Assembly (NCBI GenBank): GCA_963920575.1 | Contig: OY986973.1 | Location: 10,760,607-10,824,606, forward strand | DNA from: Narthecium ossifragum | Lineage: Eukaryota; Streptophyta; Magnoliopsida; Dioscoreales; Nartheciaceae | Direction of reading: 5' to 3' | Length of the DNA stretch: 64,000 nucleotides | Part shown: positions 22,811-35,523 of the stretch, one piece after another | How positions within the stretch are numbered: the stretch's first letter is position 1 | How the letters are laid out: every line of letters begins with the position of its first letter | The notes under the pieces: model-generated | What the model was told of the DNA's origin: nothing | What the model saw: only the letters and a program-made list of their open reading frames with translations | Databases searched by the model: none | Program-made: the position numbers and the translations under genes

Positions 22811-23790
22811 ATTTTTTCCTTTTAAATACCTTTAAAACCCTAAAGTTACTAATGATGCACGTTTCTCCTTGTTTGATATTTCATAGCAATGGCTTCTAAA
22901 GTTCCCAAGCCGTCTTCCAAGCTAACCAAGAAGAGTTCTCGCGATGCTTCGGAGGCAGCAAGGGAGGTTTTCAAGGTTTGGGAGGAACTTCTTATGCTGG
23001 ATGGCGTTAGAACTAAGTACCTCACCTCCGCCAATACTTTCGTTGTCCTTCGCCCTTATGCAAGATCAGAGGCCATTATCGAAAAGCATAAGGAAGTAAG
23101 TACTTACCCCTTCCTTCAACCTCTGCCCTTTACGCACCCTCTTCACCTAGGGTGTATGACCATTCTCCATCCCATTCGTTCATGACCGCTTCATGATAAT
23201 GATTTTGATGAGTGGCGTGAACGAGTGATGGACTCCTCTTTAAAAACCATTCTTACTGACCTTAGTCTTCTTGACTTTTTTGACCTTAGCGTCAAATGCC
23301 CCATTGTTGAATCTGCTATCTTTTTTGCTGCTCTTTCGTTCTGGTCTCCCGATTATAATGTTTTTTTTTTTTCAATCGGGAGCATGACCATTACCTTAAT
23401 AGATCTTGCTTTTTTGACTGGTCTTTCTCCTTTTAGAGAGACCATTTTCGACAATATGCCAAGAGGAGCTTTCATGATGGACTCCTTCAAGGACGACTAT
23501 TGTTGTTCTTATAGTCACTTCTTACCCACCTATAAAAAACAAGACGTTGTCTCTTTCAAAGAACATGTTGCCTTTGTTCATTACTGGCTTTGTTAATTCA
23601 TCCTTTGTGTTTATTCCCAAAAACCTCTTCGCTGCTACGTTGATCTTGCCACTGAGATCGTTCGTGGGCGTCAAATAGCCTGGTCCCAATTTATTCTCGC
23701 CTCCATCTATCACGGTCTCCACGATGCGACTAAACATTTAAGCGCTGGCTACTCTCCGTAGGGATTCATGGGTTGCATTCCCATGTGGAT

Positions 23791-24127
23791 TGTGAGGACC
23801 CGTTCCTTCGACCTGGTCCGACCGCGTTAGGTCGAGAGTCTGGCGTGGGTGGTTTAGCTCAGTTGGCCTTACTTTGTGATCGGTTGATCGCATCACTGTT
23901 TTTGGACACCAAGGGAAATTTGGTAAATTACCCATTGGCGGTCGGTTTCACACCCGCGTAGTGCACACACAGCCTTAATTGATGTACGTAATTGAATAGA
24001 TCCGGTAGGAGCGTTCATGATCGTCAGATCTGGACGAGATTGCGACGATATCACAATTTGGAGTCAAATCGGATTCAGTCCGATCAGTTAGCTCGTCTGA
24101 ACTGGCTAAGCCACTTAAGTAGCTTAA

Positions 24128-24175
<48 letters not shown>

Positions 24176-26452
24176 ATTTTTTTCCCTCTCTTTTCCTCTT
24201 CCTTCCCCTGCTTTCCCTGTGCCCGATCCCTCTTCTCCTCCCTTCCTTTTCTCTCTCCCGTGGCAGCCCCTCTCCCTTCCCCGGTGACCTGGAGGCGGCG
24301 GCGAGGACCCCTCCTCTTTCTCCTTCCTTCCCTTTTTCTCTCCTGCGGTAGCCCCTCTTCCTTCTCCAGCGACGGCTGCGGTTGTGGGAGGACTCCGGCG
24401 AGCTGGAGACGGCGACAACGACGAAGGATGACGGAGAATGGTGGATCAAGGCGGATTAGGCGAGGTTAACGGTGGATTTAGCGTTTAAGGTAGGATTTCT
24501 TCCTAAAGCTTTGGGTTAAGCTAGATCTAGGGTTTGGTTTGATTGTTTGTTGATTTCTTTGTGCTAATTAGTTCCTCAGAGCATGCTTAGTAACCGATTT
24601 AAGCTTCATACGATTTGATTTGGGTTTCTCCTGGATTTTCATCCATGCTCTGTTCTTTGATAAACAGTCGAGTTAAAACTCGATTTTTGAGCTGTGTGAG
24701 CATGATCTCGTGTAACTTTCAAGATAAAAGTTGTAGATCATCGAATCTACTTTCAATTCCCGCTGATTTCATAATTTTCATATTTTCCTACGATTTATTA
24801 TGAATTGTTCCCTGATCTGCGATGAAATTGAATCTTTGATAAAGTTGGGTTTTTGGCCGAATTATGGTTTTTATCTTGTTTTCTTTGCTTTGATCTTTTC
24901 ACGGTGGATTAATAAGAATACTAGATAACATGTATGTTAATTTCAGTGGGATTTTGATGGATTTGTGCATGCTTAGTTCTATGTCATGTTGATGGAGGTT
25001 CTCTCCTTTTATGCAAATTGACATATCTTATGTGATAAATACTAGTATGCTAGTAGGCGACCTTCAGATGAATTTCCTATGAAATTAACATGGATTTCTC
25101 AAGAGAATAGGCTTGGGTTTTCTATTTACAAAAATGCTATTTTAGATGAATTTCCTCGATTCCTCTTATCAATGTTATGTTAGCATTTCGTGGTATGTTA
25201 TCTATATGTATTATAGATATGTAAGCCTATGTGTGGCTCGTGGTTGAACCAAGGGAGTCATGCCCCTTGGGATGTTTAGATAATTAATTGGGCCAAGGGT
25301 GTGCCCTAGTTCATGTGTTTTGTAACTGTAATGTATTGTTTGGTCGAGGTTGTATCCCATTGTAGAAATTACGGTTGATGGTTGTGGACACCGTTGTAAT
25401 ATCGGATTTTGATCTGTTGGGTGTTTGTTATAATTGCTTTGCTAGATAGATCTTTATTGCTTTGAACCCTTGCTATGTTTACCCTCTGGCAAGCTTGAGG
25501 TTATGCCTAACCCTGTATTATGTATGACATACTGTTGCATGTCTTAATCTATTAAATATGCGCGTAAGCATTGCATGCATTTGCTTGCATTAGAGGCATT
25601 CAGGTTAGGTGGTAGGCGATGGATTCGATCGCCTATCCGGGGTTCTCGGGTAGCCCGGATCTAGCCCTATGACCGGGGGTTTGGTTAGTTGAGGATTTAG
25701 ACGAGATTGTGTTGATGTGATCATGTATTGTATTTGAGGACATTAAATAGTTGACTTGAATCGTGGTTCTTGAGGTGTAGAAGTCGTGTTGTGGTTTCAG
25801 AACGGTGTGCTCTGTAGGGCTTACACACCATGTTGGGTCCTACCTCTGCTGTTATGTTTCCCCGTGCATGGTGGATGAAGACATGGTAGGCGGCGGGGTA
25901 GCGGCGATACACTCGCATTGTGTCCTGACCCGTTGAGCTCACCACCTTGCTTCGCCGATAGGGTTGTGACCCTTGGGAATAGGGGTGGCGGTTGGTACAA
26001 GAGTTACCAACCCTTGGGAATAGAGAGAGTCCCCTTGACCCGTGATGAGACCCGACACATTTGCAGTTCCCTTTCCTTGAGTGTGCCGTAGAGTAGAACC
26101 CTACTGTGCATTGTTGCTCACCCTACCTGGGCTGCATCGGTGATGCAGGTCGATACAGTTCCTTATTTCAGGTGTTCTTCTAGAAGATGACGTGACATTT
26201 TGAGGTGATCGAGGACTTGAAGCTTCAAAGAGTTCTTCTCCATTTCATTTACAATTTTAATCATTGATGTATAATCTGATGTATCCAAGAACAGAATTGT
26301 ATGAGTATTAATTAAATAAATTTTTTATGAACTGGAGGACTAGATAGTTTAAATGCATAGCAGTTATATATTTGTGCGCCTATTGATGATGTAAACAGGT
26401 TTAGGTGACTCACGCCTTGATCTGGATGGGTTTTCTGGGTCGGGGCGTGACA
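23791..26452 (+). mobile_element. Solo LTR 'A5' (Tekay/Del-like)
   Basis: TGTGAGGACCCGTTCC to GGGTCGGGGCGTGACA, 2,662 bp, with a perfect 5-bp target duplication TGGAT (23786-23790 and 26453-26457). It has the A-type termini but no GATCGATC array; a (CT)20 microsatellite lies at 24135-24174. Confidence 0.9.
24135..24174 (+). repeat. (CT)n microsatellite
   Basis: About 20 uninterrupted CT units in the pyrimidine-rich leader region of LTR A5. Confidence 0.95.
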
Positions 26453-28988
26453 TGGATTGTGCAACTCTGGCTCTGTGCCTATTTCTCTTTCTTTTATCTC
26501 GATCATCTCTGGTCCTTGCACAGTATCTGCTTCGCTGGCCGTGATCATGGCCATTGCTTCGTTGGTTTCATTCGATGGTGTCAGCTCCGCCAATGCTGAC
26601 TCCGAGAAAACTGATGAGCCAAAAGTCTTTGACACATAATCGGAGAATTCTTTTTCTGGCTCCTCTCCTGACCATGAATGGTCACCATCGTTTCCATTAA
26701 GGTTGTCATAGATGAGTGGCAACACATAATTTTGCGCCACTATTGGCGACTGTCAACCAAATTGCAATAGCATTGGCTCCTCATATTCATCATCATCATC
26801 ATCCTCATCCTTACTTCGATTGAATTTTGACTGTGAATCGGTCTTAGAATCTGAAGTCTCCACCTCATATGTGGTCTCTTCCTCCTGGACCTTCGTGTTG
26901 GCCTCCTTGTCGGTGAATAATTATCTTCGCCGCATAGATTGGCCATATTGCCTCTGGTACCGTTTCAATTGGGTCCTCATCATTTCATCGATAGGGGTTG
27001 TCTTCTTCTCCTGGGAACTGTACCTATGCCATGTGTTTGTTGTAGGCGGCTTTGGCTTGTATGCTCTTGGAGGATAATAGGGTTGATACGGAGCCCTTCG
27101 CTCCGGCATACTCATGACCTCACTTCGGAGCAAGGGCCTTGGTGGCTTGTTTGGCTCATTCTTAGACACCCATCTCTGGTCCTATGGTACCTCAATCTCC
27201 TTCTTGCATATGTGGCATAAGTACTGGTGTTGATGGCTATGGCTACTTTCTTCTTTGGATTCGATCCTTGAGAAAACACTAGAACGTTTTTCGTCCTTAG
27301 TGGGACCCTTTTCATCCATAGGTGTGTCTTCGTCTAAAACCAACTTAAACTTTGACAGTTTAATTTTCATGACATCTTCCGGCGATGTGTTGACTCCTAC
27401 CGCCAAGAATGGGTTCTTGCTCACTCCCATCGTGGGCTCCTTCTTCGGGAAGCCAATCCTTCAGTCATCGATGGTGTCCTGCAAAATATTGCGAGAAACA
27501 AGACAAGCATCAGTGTTATGGTCCATGCATTATGCCATTTGCAATACTTTTTGCCTCTAGTTTGTTCTTTCGTTGACAAGACATGGTTTCCAACAAGCTT
27601 TATTTGCTTTTCTTTGTAAAACTGATCAAATATTTGATCGGCTTTTTGTGATATGAAAAGTGAATTTTCGTGATGGATGTTTCTCGTCCTTCACTTCCTT
27701 TCCTTTGATATTTTCTGTCAGTTTTACCAAAGCTTTACATACATACGAATCACCCTTGATTAACTACGCCAGACAGACATCTACTTGTTCGTATCCACTT
27801 GCATCCGTATTATGAATTTCATACTTTAGATCGCGGAAGTAAGTCCCTTTCGAAGAACTTTTGGCTCTAGCCTCCTCTTTAAGCAACTGTTCATACTTGA
27901 CAGCACTATGAGTTAGTTGGAATAAATCATTAAACTTTTTATCTTGGAATTTCTTCTTTAACTCAAAGGAAAGGCCCCCTTGTGCAATATTTAGAAATTC
28001 ATGCTCGGGTAATGGTGTAAAGCACCTACTTCTAGCCCCCTTAAATCGTCGAAGAAAATCATCGACGTATTCATATGGCAGTTGTCGTATTTGCACTAAA
28101 TATGCCATTGATATGTCTGGCATTGTCCTATAAAATTGAGTATGGAACACTTGTTCCATTTGTTGCAAAGTTTGTATTGAATTCAGAGGAAGGCTAATGT
28201 ACCACGAAAAGACCATTCTAGAAAAAGAACTCGGGAAGAGCCTCAACTTATAATAATCCCCTACATCTGCACATAGTAACGAAAAACGACCAATATGTTC
28301 TATGGTCGAAATTTCGTTGGTTCCATTGAATGTGGGTAGGTCATGAACTCTATATCCTCTTGGGAATGGATACAACTGATCAACCCAATCATGATATGGC
28401 TTCATATACACTGGTGCACGATTACCTTGAACTTGGCCCATTTGTTCCTACACAATAGTAGCAATATGGTCCCTAAGGTCCATTTTAGGTGGTGGCTCTA
28501 GATGTATTTCTGGTGGTGGTTCTGGGTCTATCTATGGAATTTCGTGATGCCTAGGAGGCACTCGTGGCTCATCAAAAGGATGGCCATTTAGATTACTTAC
28601 CTCTATGGTCTGGCCGCCGTGCGTTGACATGGAGGTCACCTCGATTAACCCTGGGATTTTTGTCCTAATGACCACCTATTTGATCCCTATGACCTGCTAC
28701 CCTATGATGCCTTTGATTATATCTTGGTACATTAACACCATGGTTGTGTTTGTTGGCCAGATGGGTTGCAGGCCAAGGCTGGGTGCCGTATGAGGCTGCA
28801 TGCCTAGACAACATCTCCCTTTGATTCGCCTCTGTTTTTGGGCTGGGTGCCCAAGGCAGGGTGTGGACTCCTGGCCGTCCCACCTACGTCGCCCATGTGG
28901 TGCAGCTCCTAATGTTCACCCGCTGCTTGCTGCGGGATTCTGCGCTGCTATATGGTGTGCTGTCGGTCGATTTATGGGGGTCGACCGC

Positions 28989-31368
28989 TGTGAGGACCTG
29001 CCCCTCTACCCCTGTGGCTCGTTGTAGACCGCAAGGGCAATTTGGTAAATTACGCCTTGTTGGTTTGTTTCACACCCGCGTGTGCACACACTGGCCTTGT
29101 CTGTGTTCATGTTTGTTTAGAATGGCTAGGTGAACCCGAGATCGGAAGATCTGAGCTTGGGCTTGTGTTTTAGCCCAAGTTTGCCTTTCTGAGTAAAGGA
29201 GATCGATCTGCATGGCTAGGGAGATCGATCTGGATTGCAAAGGAGATCGATCTCACATGCCTTGGAGATCGATCATGCTCGAGTCGGTGCTTTCTTTCTC
29301 TTTCGCGAGGACGGCCGTCGGCCGTCGCTCTCCCCTGTCAGAGAGGGAAGACTTCCCCTCCCTTTCCCCCAGCTTTTCCCCCGTTTTCCCGGCTTCCCCA
29401 GGCTTTTCCTTCCTTTTCCTTCCTTCCCTTCTCTTCTCTTCTTCTTCCTTCCTTCTCTCTTTCTCGCGGTGTTCTGTTTTCTTCCCTTTACCGCCGGCGA
29501 GCTTCTTTCTCTCCGTTCTCCCTCCTCCGGCCACCAAATTGGGTGTTCTTTGGCTCGTTGGATCCGTGACAACGAGAGGAAGATCCTTGAAGTGGTTTGG
29601 AGGCTTGTTAGTGATCAAATCGCGGGTAATCAGCCGAGGAAAGCGCAGCTAGGTAGGGTTATACCTACTGTGTTCTTTTCGAGTTTTCTTGAGATCTAGC
29701 CGTTGGATCTTGTTGATCCTTGCTTTGTTGGACTCCTTATACCTTGTAGAATAACTGATTGAAGTTTAATGTTAATCAGTTGGGATTTGAGTAGGTTTTA
29801 TGCAAGATTAGTCTCGGATTTCTGGTTTTCTACAGTTCTTGAGAAACAGCCGGTTTGCGGCGAGTTTTCCGGCCGACAAATACATAATCTTGGCTTTTCA
29901 TAAACATACGAGTTGTAGCTCTACTCGTTAGCTTTCCATTACATCTTGTTTCATATTTTTCCGATTTATGTACGATTTCTTATGAATTTTTTGCTGGAGG
30001 GCTGCTTTGCAGCAATTAATGGGTAAGTTAGTTTGATTAACGATTTTGATTAGCGTTTTCCCGTTAATCCAACCGTTGGATGATTATGATTTTTGGATAT
30101 GATGATCTTGGTTTATACACCTACTGGTGGATAAGTTGGATCTTGAATCCGACGTCGTTTGGGTGTCAGATCGACGGGATCAATTAGCCCCTAAGTAGAG
30201 GCTTTGGGTGTTTTTGAATATAATATTATATTTCGGAATATAATATTATATTGTGGTTTGTTCATCATCGTTTTCGGGGTTGCTTCCCGTTGCAGGAGTC
30301 CGCGGTTGACGGTCGCGGTACCGTCGTAATGCCGGGATCCGCTGTGGATCGGCTGGCAGCGGTTGGTGGTACCGCTGCAGCGATCCAGTAGACTTATATG
30401 ATGCTTGACATACTGTTGCATGCCCTTCCTATTATCTGTGTATGTCATAGCATGCATTGTTGTTGTGTGCATTAGTCGCATTGGTTAGGGCATGGGTGAT
30501 CCTTGGGTCGCCGTCCCGAGGCTGGAAGCTCGGACTTATCCCTAGGACCGGGGTTGGGCTGTCCAGACCCGGTTTGAATTGTGGTGTCCAGTCGATTCGA
30601 TGATAGGCTTAGATGACTGGCGCACTTGTTCTTGATGATTGTAGAGGTCGTGTCGGCCTCGAGTTGGATCTGAGGTGTAGCCGGTGTCCGGTTCTTCTTA
30701 AAACTCTTGAGTAGAGGATTTGCCTACTCAGTGGTGTCTCTTCCCACCAAACAGTGTTCAGTGTCCTGTTGAAAGTTAGCAGTGTCGTTTCCTGCTACTG
30801 AGTGTGACCTGACATGTGACCAGCCCGGCTGGAAGACCATGATCGTGGGCCTCAGGGACACGCGGTGGGGTTATGGGACCCCTGTATACACCCAGATTCC
30901 ACTTGAGGGCGACACTGTTGCGTTTCCCTCTTCCTTCTGTGTGTCGTAGTGTAGATCCCTACTGAGCTTAGTGCTCACTCCTACCCGGGCTGCGTTTTGC
31001 AGGTGCAGGCGTCAGTTCTTCCTCTGTGGCCCCTACCGGGCAGTTGGACGGCGGTGTGGCGACACCTGGTGGCTTTTAAGAGGTGGCGATATTTACTGCT
31101 TTTACCCTTTTGTTAGTTAGTCTCCTGCGGGAGTGATGTTGTACTTTGAATCTTCCCCTCTCCGAGGTTTTGTATATATTAACACTTGAGTTTTTAATCT
31201 GAGGTTCGGGGTTTTGCTAATTATATTTTTTTTAATTGAGGGTGATTTGGTGAATTGCTAGGGAGACCAATAGGTTAGAGGGAACCCTCGTCGTTCTTTT
31301 TTCGCGTTGGTTAGGTTCCGGTTCACGTCGCCCAGCCCGGTTGGGCTTTCGCGGGTCGGGGCGCGACA
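28989..31368 (+). mobile_element. Solo LTR 'B2' (Tekay/Del-like)
   Basis: TGTGAGGACCTGCCCC to GGTCGGGGCGCGACA, 2,380 bp, perfect target duplication ACCGC (28984-28988 and 31369-31373). GATCGATC sites lie at 29200-29275 just before a C/T-rich leader. A direct repeat of GAATATAATATTATATT occurs twice at about 30215-30255. Confidence 0.92.
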
Positions 31369-31690
31369 ACCGCGGCTCTATGGTAAGCGTAATATGGGCG
31401 CTCCTACTATCACTCCAAAGTTTTGGTAAGGGTGGTTAGCTCGTGGATCATGAACTGACAGTATTGTGGTCCAAATGCATTCTGGCCATGTGAGTCCCTA
31501 ATTTCTTGCCTTAGCTCATGCAATAGGACTTCAAAATAAGGTCTAATTGTTGCCCTTAAAACAGTTTCAGATGGTATATCAGGATTATTTGATATTACCT
31601 ACTCACCATTCGCTGGCGGGGCTGCACTTGATATGCCTCTGCAATTTGGTTCTTCACGCACAAGCTCATCACGTACTGGCACTGGGTTTG

Positions 31691-33260
31691 TGATGAGTCA
31701 CAAAATATGTATAATTCATTCATTTAACTTGACTTTGTTAGCTCTCAGGCAATGCATTTCTAATAACGATTCATGTTATTTAAGATATAAGAGTTTACAA
31801 AGAAACTTGCATCGATTCCGGGCTTCAAATACATAAATTACACAAAATCTGTCATATTCAGATTGATCCAGACCCAATATGGATTGATCCAGACTCAGTT
31901 CGGATCGATCCAAAAAAGGTCTGAATCGATCCAAACCTATTCCGGATCGATCCAATTCAGTCTGGATCAATTCAGAGCCTTTTGGGATCAATCTAAACTT
32001 GTCTGGATCGATCCAAAACCCCTTCCATAGCCTCTTTTGCAGTTTTGCACAGTGGATCAATCCGAACACATAGTGGATCGATCAAATCCTTTAGAGACCC
32101 CAAGATCTATAATTTTGATCGATCCAAACTTATTTTGGTTTGGATCGATCCAAGACCGGCTGACGGGTAAAAATGGACGGTTTGGATCTAATCCGATCGT
32201 CCACGACTTGGGGCCTATAAATAGGGGTTTTGGCTCTTATTTTGGGATCTGTTTCTTCAACCTTCTTCCCTCATTGAGCTCTAGAGAGAAGTTAGAGAGA
32301 GTTAGAGATTTCTCCTCCAATTCTTAGGGATTTAGGGCTTTAAAGGTGGATTTTGATGGAGAATATGGGTCAAGCCTCCTTCTCCATGGATCTCCTACCC
32401 AAGATGAGTAGCTAAACTTCCTCTCTTTAGGAATTCCTTGATGTTTTAGGGCTCTTTCTTAGATTTCTCTTGGATTTCTTGATGTAATAACTTTCTTGAG
32501 ACAAGTTTTGTATGAATCCATTTCTATTTTCATGTTTCTTTAATGAAATCCATTGTTTCATAGTTTGAATGCCTCTTCTTACATTGTATGAGAATTAGAT
32601 GTTTGATAGGTGTTTGATTTTATTCCTCAAGAGAATAGATCGTGCTAGAACCATGATAAGTCCTCTTGGGGGTTTGTTGATCCTAGGATAGGACCTTGTG
32701 GTACTAGAACTACCCGATTCCTATCTTAGATGTGGAATTGGATTGTTGTATTAAAGCCACATCAATCCAAGATTTTATTCATATGAAATCTTGGTTTGTT
32801 CTCGAACAATTGTTACGCTATGATTGAATTAAAGCCTAAATCATGGATCTTAACTTTGTAATCCACGCGATAAGGCGATCCTAACCCGACGTCTCATTAG
32901 CGGCGAGCAATACTAAACCTACGCTCGTCGATCTCCAATTTCGACCATCTCATTGAGGTGTCATTCATCTTGATTCATAAAGAAGATATTTATATTCTAA
33001 TTCGGATTGGAATTCCCTATGATTCTTTCTTGATAAATTTTCACCTTAATTGTTTTTAGAGTACTTAGTTAGAATACTCAAAGAATCAATCCAATTGTTT
33101 CCAACTATTGTAGAGATTATATTGCATTTGTTAGTTCGACCATCTAATTCCTTGAGGATTCGACCCGTGCTTTCACTAACTACGTTGTACTTAATTAGTT
33201 ATTCGGTAGATTGTTTTGACCGATTTTTATATACTTAACCACACAGTTCAAGGCGCGTGA
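31691..33260 (+). mobile_element. Solo LTR 'C1' (Athila-like class)
   Basis: Starts TGATGAGTCAC, 1,570 bp, with a perfect target duplication GTTTG (31686-31690 and 33261-33265); removing it restores the gag reading. It ends CGCGTGA, with GA in place of the usual CA. A cluster of GGATCGATCC-type sites (31858-32160) precedes TATAAATAG at 32216. Confidence 0.8.
31858..32160. repeat. GGATCGATCC palindrome array of C1
   Basis: About six exact GATCGATC cores plus as many one-base variants, many extended to TTGGATCGATCCAA, ending about 55 bp before the TATA box. Confidence 0.85.
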
Positions 33261-33386
33261 GTTTGTCATAGTTGAAAACTGCGGCTCTTCATCACTGGTG
33301 TCCTCGATGATGGGTGCATCTCCAAATTGCTCTCCGACCATGTTTCCTAATCTCAATCGCATACAAAATCCTTTTCCTTAGCACAC

Positions 33387-33411
33387 TGGGTCCCACCGGG
33401 CATGTAAAAAA
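33387..33411 (-). other. Primer-binding region of the Tat-like element
   Basis: Directly inside the 5' LTR, the minus strand reads ATGCCCGGTGGGACCC, close to the GCACGCCCGGTGGGACC-type sites of other Tat-group elements (probably tRNA-Arg). Exact tRNA not verified. Confidence 0.5.
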
Positions 33412-33886
33412 TGTTCACGGACGAAATTGTACTAGCTTTCGGTGAGCAGAAACAATTGTGATGGATCAGAGACGTGCGTTCTCCAACCTCCTCAAAAATG
33501 AGTGAGGGTGCTAAAGTTGAGAAAAGAAATGAGACAAAAATGAGTTAATTGCAAATAAACACAAGTAATTTGCTCTTAAGGCACCGAAATCGACTCCTTC
33601 GAAAAGATAAGCTATTTTATTAATTACTGAGACGACACTGCTGACAGTTCCGACAAACTTAATTGCAAACGGATGCGAGTAAATTTTACAAAAATGTAGG
33701 GCGGACTTGCTATACAAGGGTGCAGGGCGGACCTACGAAAGACATAAATCTAGGATACAAATATCAGTGGTTAAGCCTACTGACACAAGAGTCTTGCTCT
33801 ATTTTCTGGATTGCGAGCGAGCTTCCTTATTGTATCCTTTGGGCTTTTATACTTGCTATACAAGGGTGCAGGGCGGACCTACGAAA
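33412..33886 (-). repeat. Truncated 5' LTR of the Tat-like element with copied 36-bp end
   Basis: Homology with the 3' LTR stops right after the TATA box at about 33850. The next 36 bp (33851-33886) are an exact copy of 33705-33740 in the same LTR. The rest of U3 is missing. Confidence 0.75.
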
Positions 33887-33927
33887 CATATCTAGACACA
33901 ATGCTCGGGAAGAAGTATTAAATACTT

Positions 33928-34035
33928 GGGATTTTTGCATTCTGGTACCCTGCATTTTCCTAGAATTGCACTTTAGTATCACTAGGTTTGGGATTTGCAA
34001 TTCGATATCACCAATTTATAATACCATGGCGAAGT
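33928..34035 (+). repeat. Left terminal inverted repeat of the MULE
   Basis: Pairs with the right end 43988-44095 at roughly 75-80% by eye. Confidence 0.75.
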
Positions 34036-34126
34036 GGTCCAAGCCCCAAACGGTGTTATATGGGGTGACGGTAAACTGGTCACGTGAGACGCACGTGACT
34101 ACCGTCAGCTCAAACAACCACGTGTC

Positions 34127-34711
34127 ATGGCATCTCCTGCTACATGTGTCACGACTCTCTCTCCTTTTGTTTATACTCTAGTGTCTCTCTCCCTCGTCCC
34201 TGCTCCTCACTGGAGCTCGGCATCGGTGCCGGCCTCCAAGCCACCACCCGGCATCTGCCGACCGGACTTCCCCCTTCCCTCTCTCTCTCCTTTTTCCAAC
34301 AACTCTAGTCTCTCTCTCCCTTGTCCTCGACTCCAACACCGCCAACGACGCCTCCGAGACCCCCCAACGTCGACAACGATCTACTCCGCCGTCCGCGACC
34401 TCAACCGTGAGCTCGACCTCCTCCCGAGCCCCTCCGGCTCCTCCAGATCCGCCAGTGCCGACACCCCTATCTTCCCCGACGGTGCCCATCGACACCTCAA
34501 CTCTGTTACCGCCAACCATCCCCTACGATGACTCCAACCTCATCTCGATCTCGTCACCCTCTCCCAATCGGAACCCCCGATGTCGTGCCTAGCTCGCGGC
34601 CCGAGCTCCTTGCGGATCCGCCACCGCCACTCCTTAAACACACCGCTCGGGACCCTCCGTCTTCTCCGGATCCAACAACCACGGCGTCCCCTTCTTCTCC
34701 GACAACGCCTC
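34127..34711. other. GC-rich gene-like segment inside the MULE, origin unknown
   Basis: Much richer in GC than the surrounding DNA, with open frames on both strands (Pro/Ser-rich on +, Gly/Arg-rich on -). It looks like captured exon or leader sequence. No domain recognised. Confidence 0.4.
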
Positions 34712-35523
34712 TGTCGCGGCCTGACCCACGAAAGCCCAACCGGGCCGGGCGACGCGAACCGGAACCTAACAAAACGGGGAAGAAAAGCTGGCGAGGGTTC
34801 CCTCTAACCTATTAGTCTCCCTAACAATTCACCAAAAACACCCTCAAATTAAAGACATTAATTTAACAACATCGAACCACAGATTTAAAACTCAAAGTGT
34901 TTAATATACATATCCTCGAAGAGAGGAAGATTCGAATACAACATCACTCCCGTAGGAGACTAACTAACCAAAGGTAAAATCAGTAAATATCGCCACCTCT
35001 CAAAGTCCACCAGGCGCCGCCGCACCACCGACCAACTGCCCGGTAGGGGCCACGGAAGAAGAACTGACGCCTGCACCTGCAAAACGCAGCCTGGGTAGGT
35101 GTGAGCACTAAGCTCAGTAGGGATCTACACTACGACACACAGAAGGAAGAGGGAAACGCAACAGTGTCGCCCTCAAGCAGAACCTGGGTGTATACAGGGG
35201 TCCGATAACCCCACCGCGTGTCCCTGAGGCCCACGTTCATGGTCTTCCAGCCGGGCTGGTCACATGTCAGGTCACACTCAGTAGCAGGAAACAACACTGC
35301 TGACTCTCAACAGGACACTGAACACTGTTTGGTGGGAAGAGACGCCACTGAGTAGGCAACTCCTCTACTCAAGAGTTTTAAGAACACTGGACACCGGCTA
35401 CACCTCAGATCCGACTCGAGGCCAACACGACCTCTACAATCATCAACCAATAAGTGCACCAGTCATCTAGGCCTATCATCAAGTTTGACTGGACACTACA
35501 ATTCAAACCGGGTCCAAACTACC

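Larger units (their letters stand above)
22889..26500 (+). pseudogene. Plant mobile domain (PMD) gene, interrupted by solo LTR A5
   Basis: Starts MASKVPKPSSKLTKKSSR. After HKE a GTAAGT donor-like site (23098) suggests an intron. The PMD core reads VMDSSLKTILTDLSLLDFFD, then SIGSMTITLIDLAFLTGLSP, matching the conserved PMD segment. A stop follows HYWLC (23594-23596), then more PMD sequence to 23790. Across the A5 insertion it resumes as MWIVQLWLCAYF, the PMD hallmark W-[LIV]-[VL]-Q-L-W. Its end near 26.5 kb overlaps, or is joined to, the antisense gag tail. It lies opposite in strand to the carrying retroelement, between gag and 3' LTR. Confidence 0.7.
26458..33341 (-). pseudogene. Ty3/gypsy gag of the Tat-like element, interrupted by B2 and C1
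   Basis: Starts MVGEQFGDAPIIEDTSDEEP at 33341, is cut by C1 at 33261, resumes MTNPVPVRDELVREEP (TSD shared), is cut again by B2 (31368-28989), and continues through the best-conserved part at 28441-27764. That part is a retrotransposon gag domain: LPTFNGT, EHIGRFSLLCADVG, KLRLFPSSFSRMVFSWYISL, MEQVFHTQFYR, FLRRFKGARSRC and KKKFQDKKFNDLFQL. Downstream come stops, a degenerate CCHC-like CMDHNTDACL region, and an acidic tail ending about 26.5 kb. Several stops and frameshifts make it inactive. Confidence 0.75.
21737..33886 (-). mobile_element. Tat-like Ty3/gypsy element with gag, no pol and an antisense PMD gene
   Basis: Minus-strand order: 5' LTR (33850-33412, its U3 lost), primer site region (33387-33411), gag (33341 down to about 26.5 kb), a PMD gene on the opposite strand (22889 to about 26.5 kb), 3' LTR (about 22810-21737). 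The two LTRs align by eye from 21737/33412 for more than 430 bp, including a TATAAAAG box. No protease, RT or integrase was seen. Solo LTRs A5, B2 and C1 are inserted inside, each with its own target duplication. A gag-only, non-autonomous element is the simplest reading; loss of pol by deletion is the alternative. Confidence 0.7.

Noticed and set aside
26312..26740. 142-codon minus-strand ORF as an independent gene
   Set aside because: Its left third is LTR A5; the rest is the tail of the interrupted gag.
29212..29699. ORFs of 99-154 codons on both strands in B-type LTRs (also 37386-37967 and 38788-39653)
   Set aside because: Pyrimidine-rich LTR leader sequence; low-complexity peptides that recur in every B copy with different lesions.
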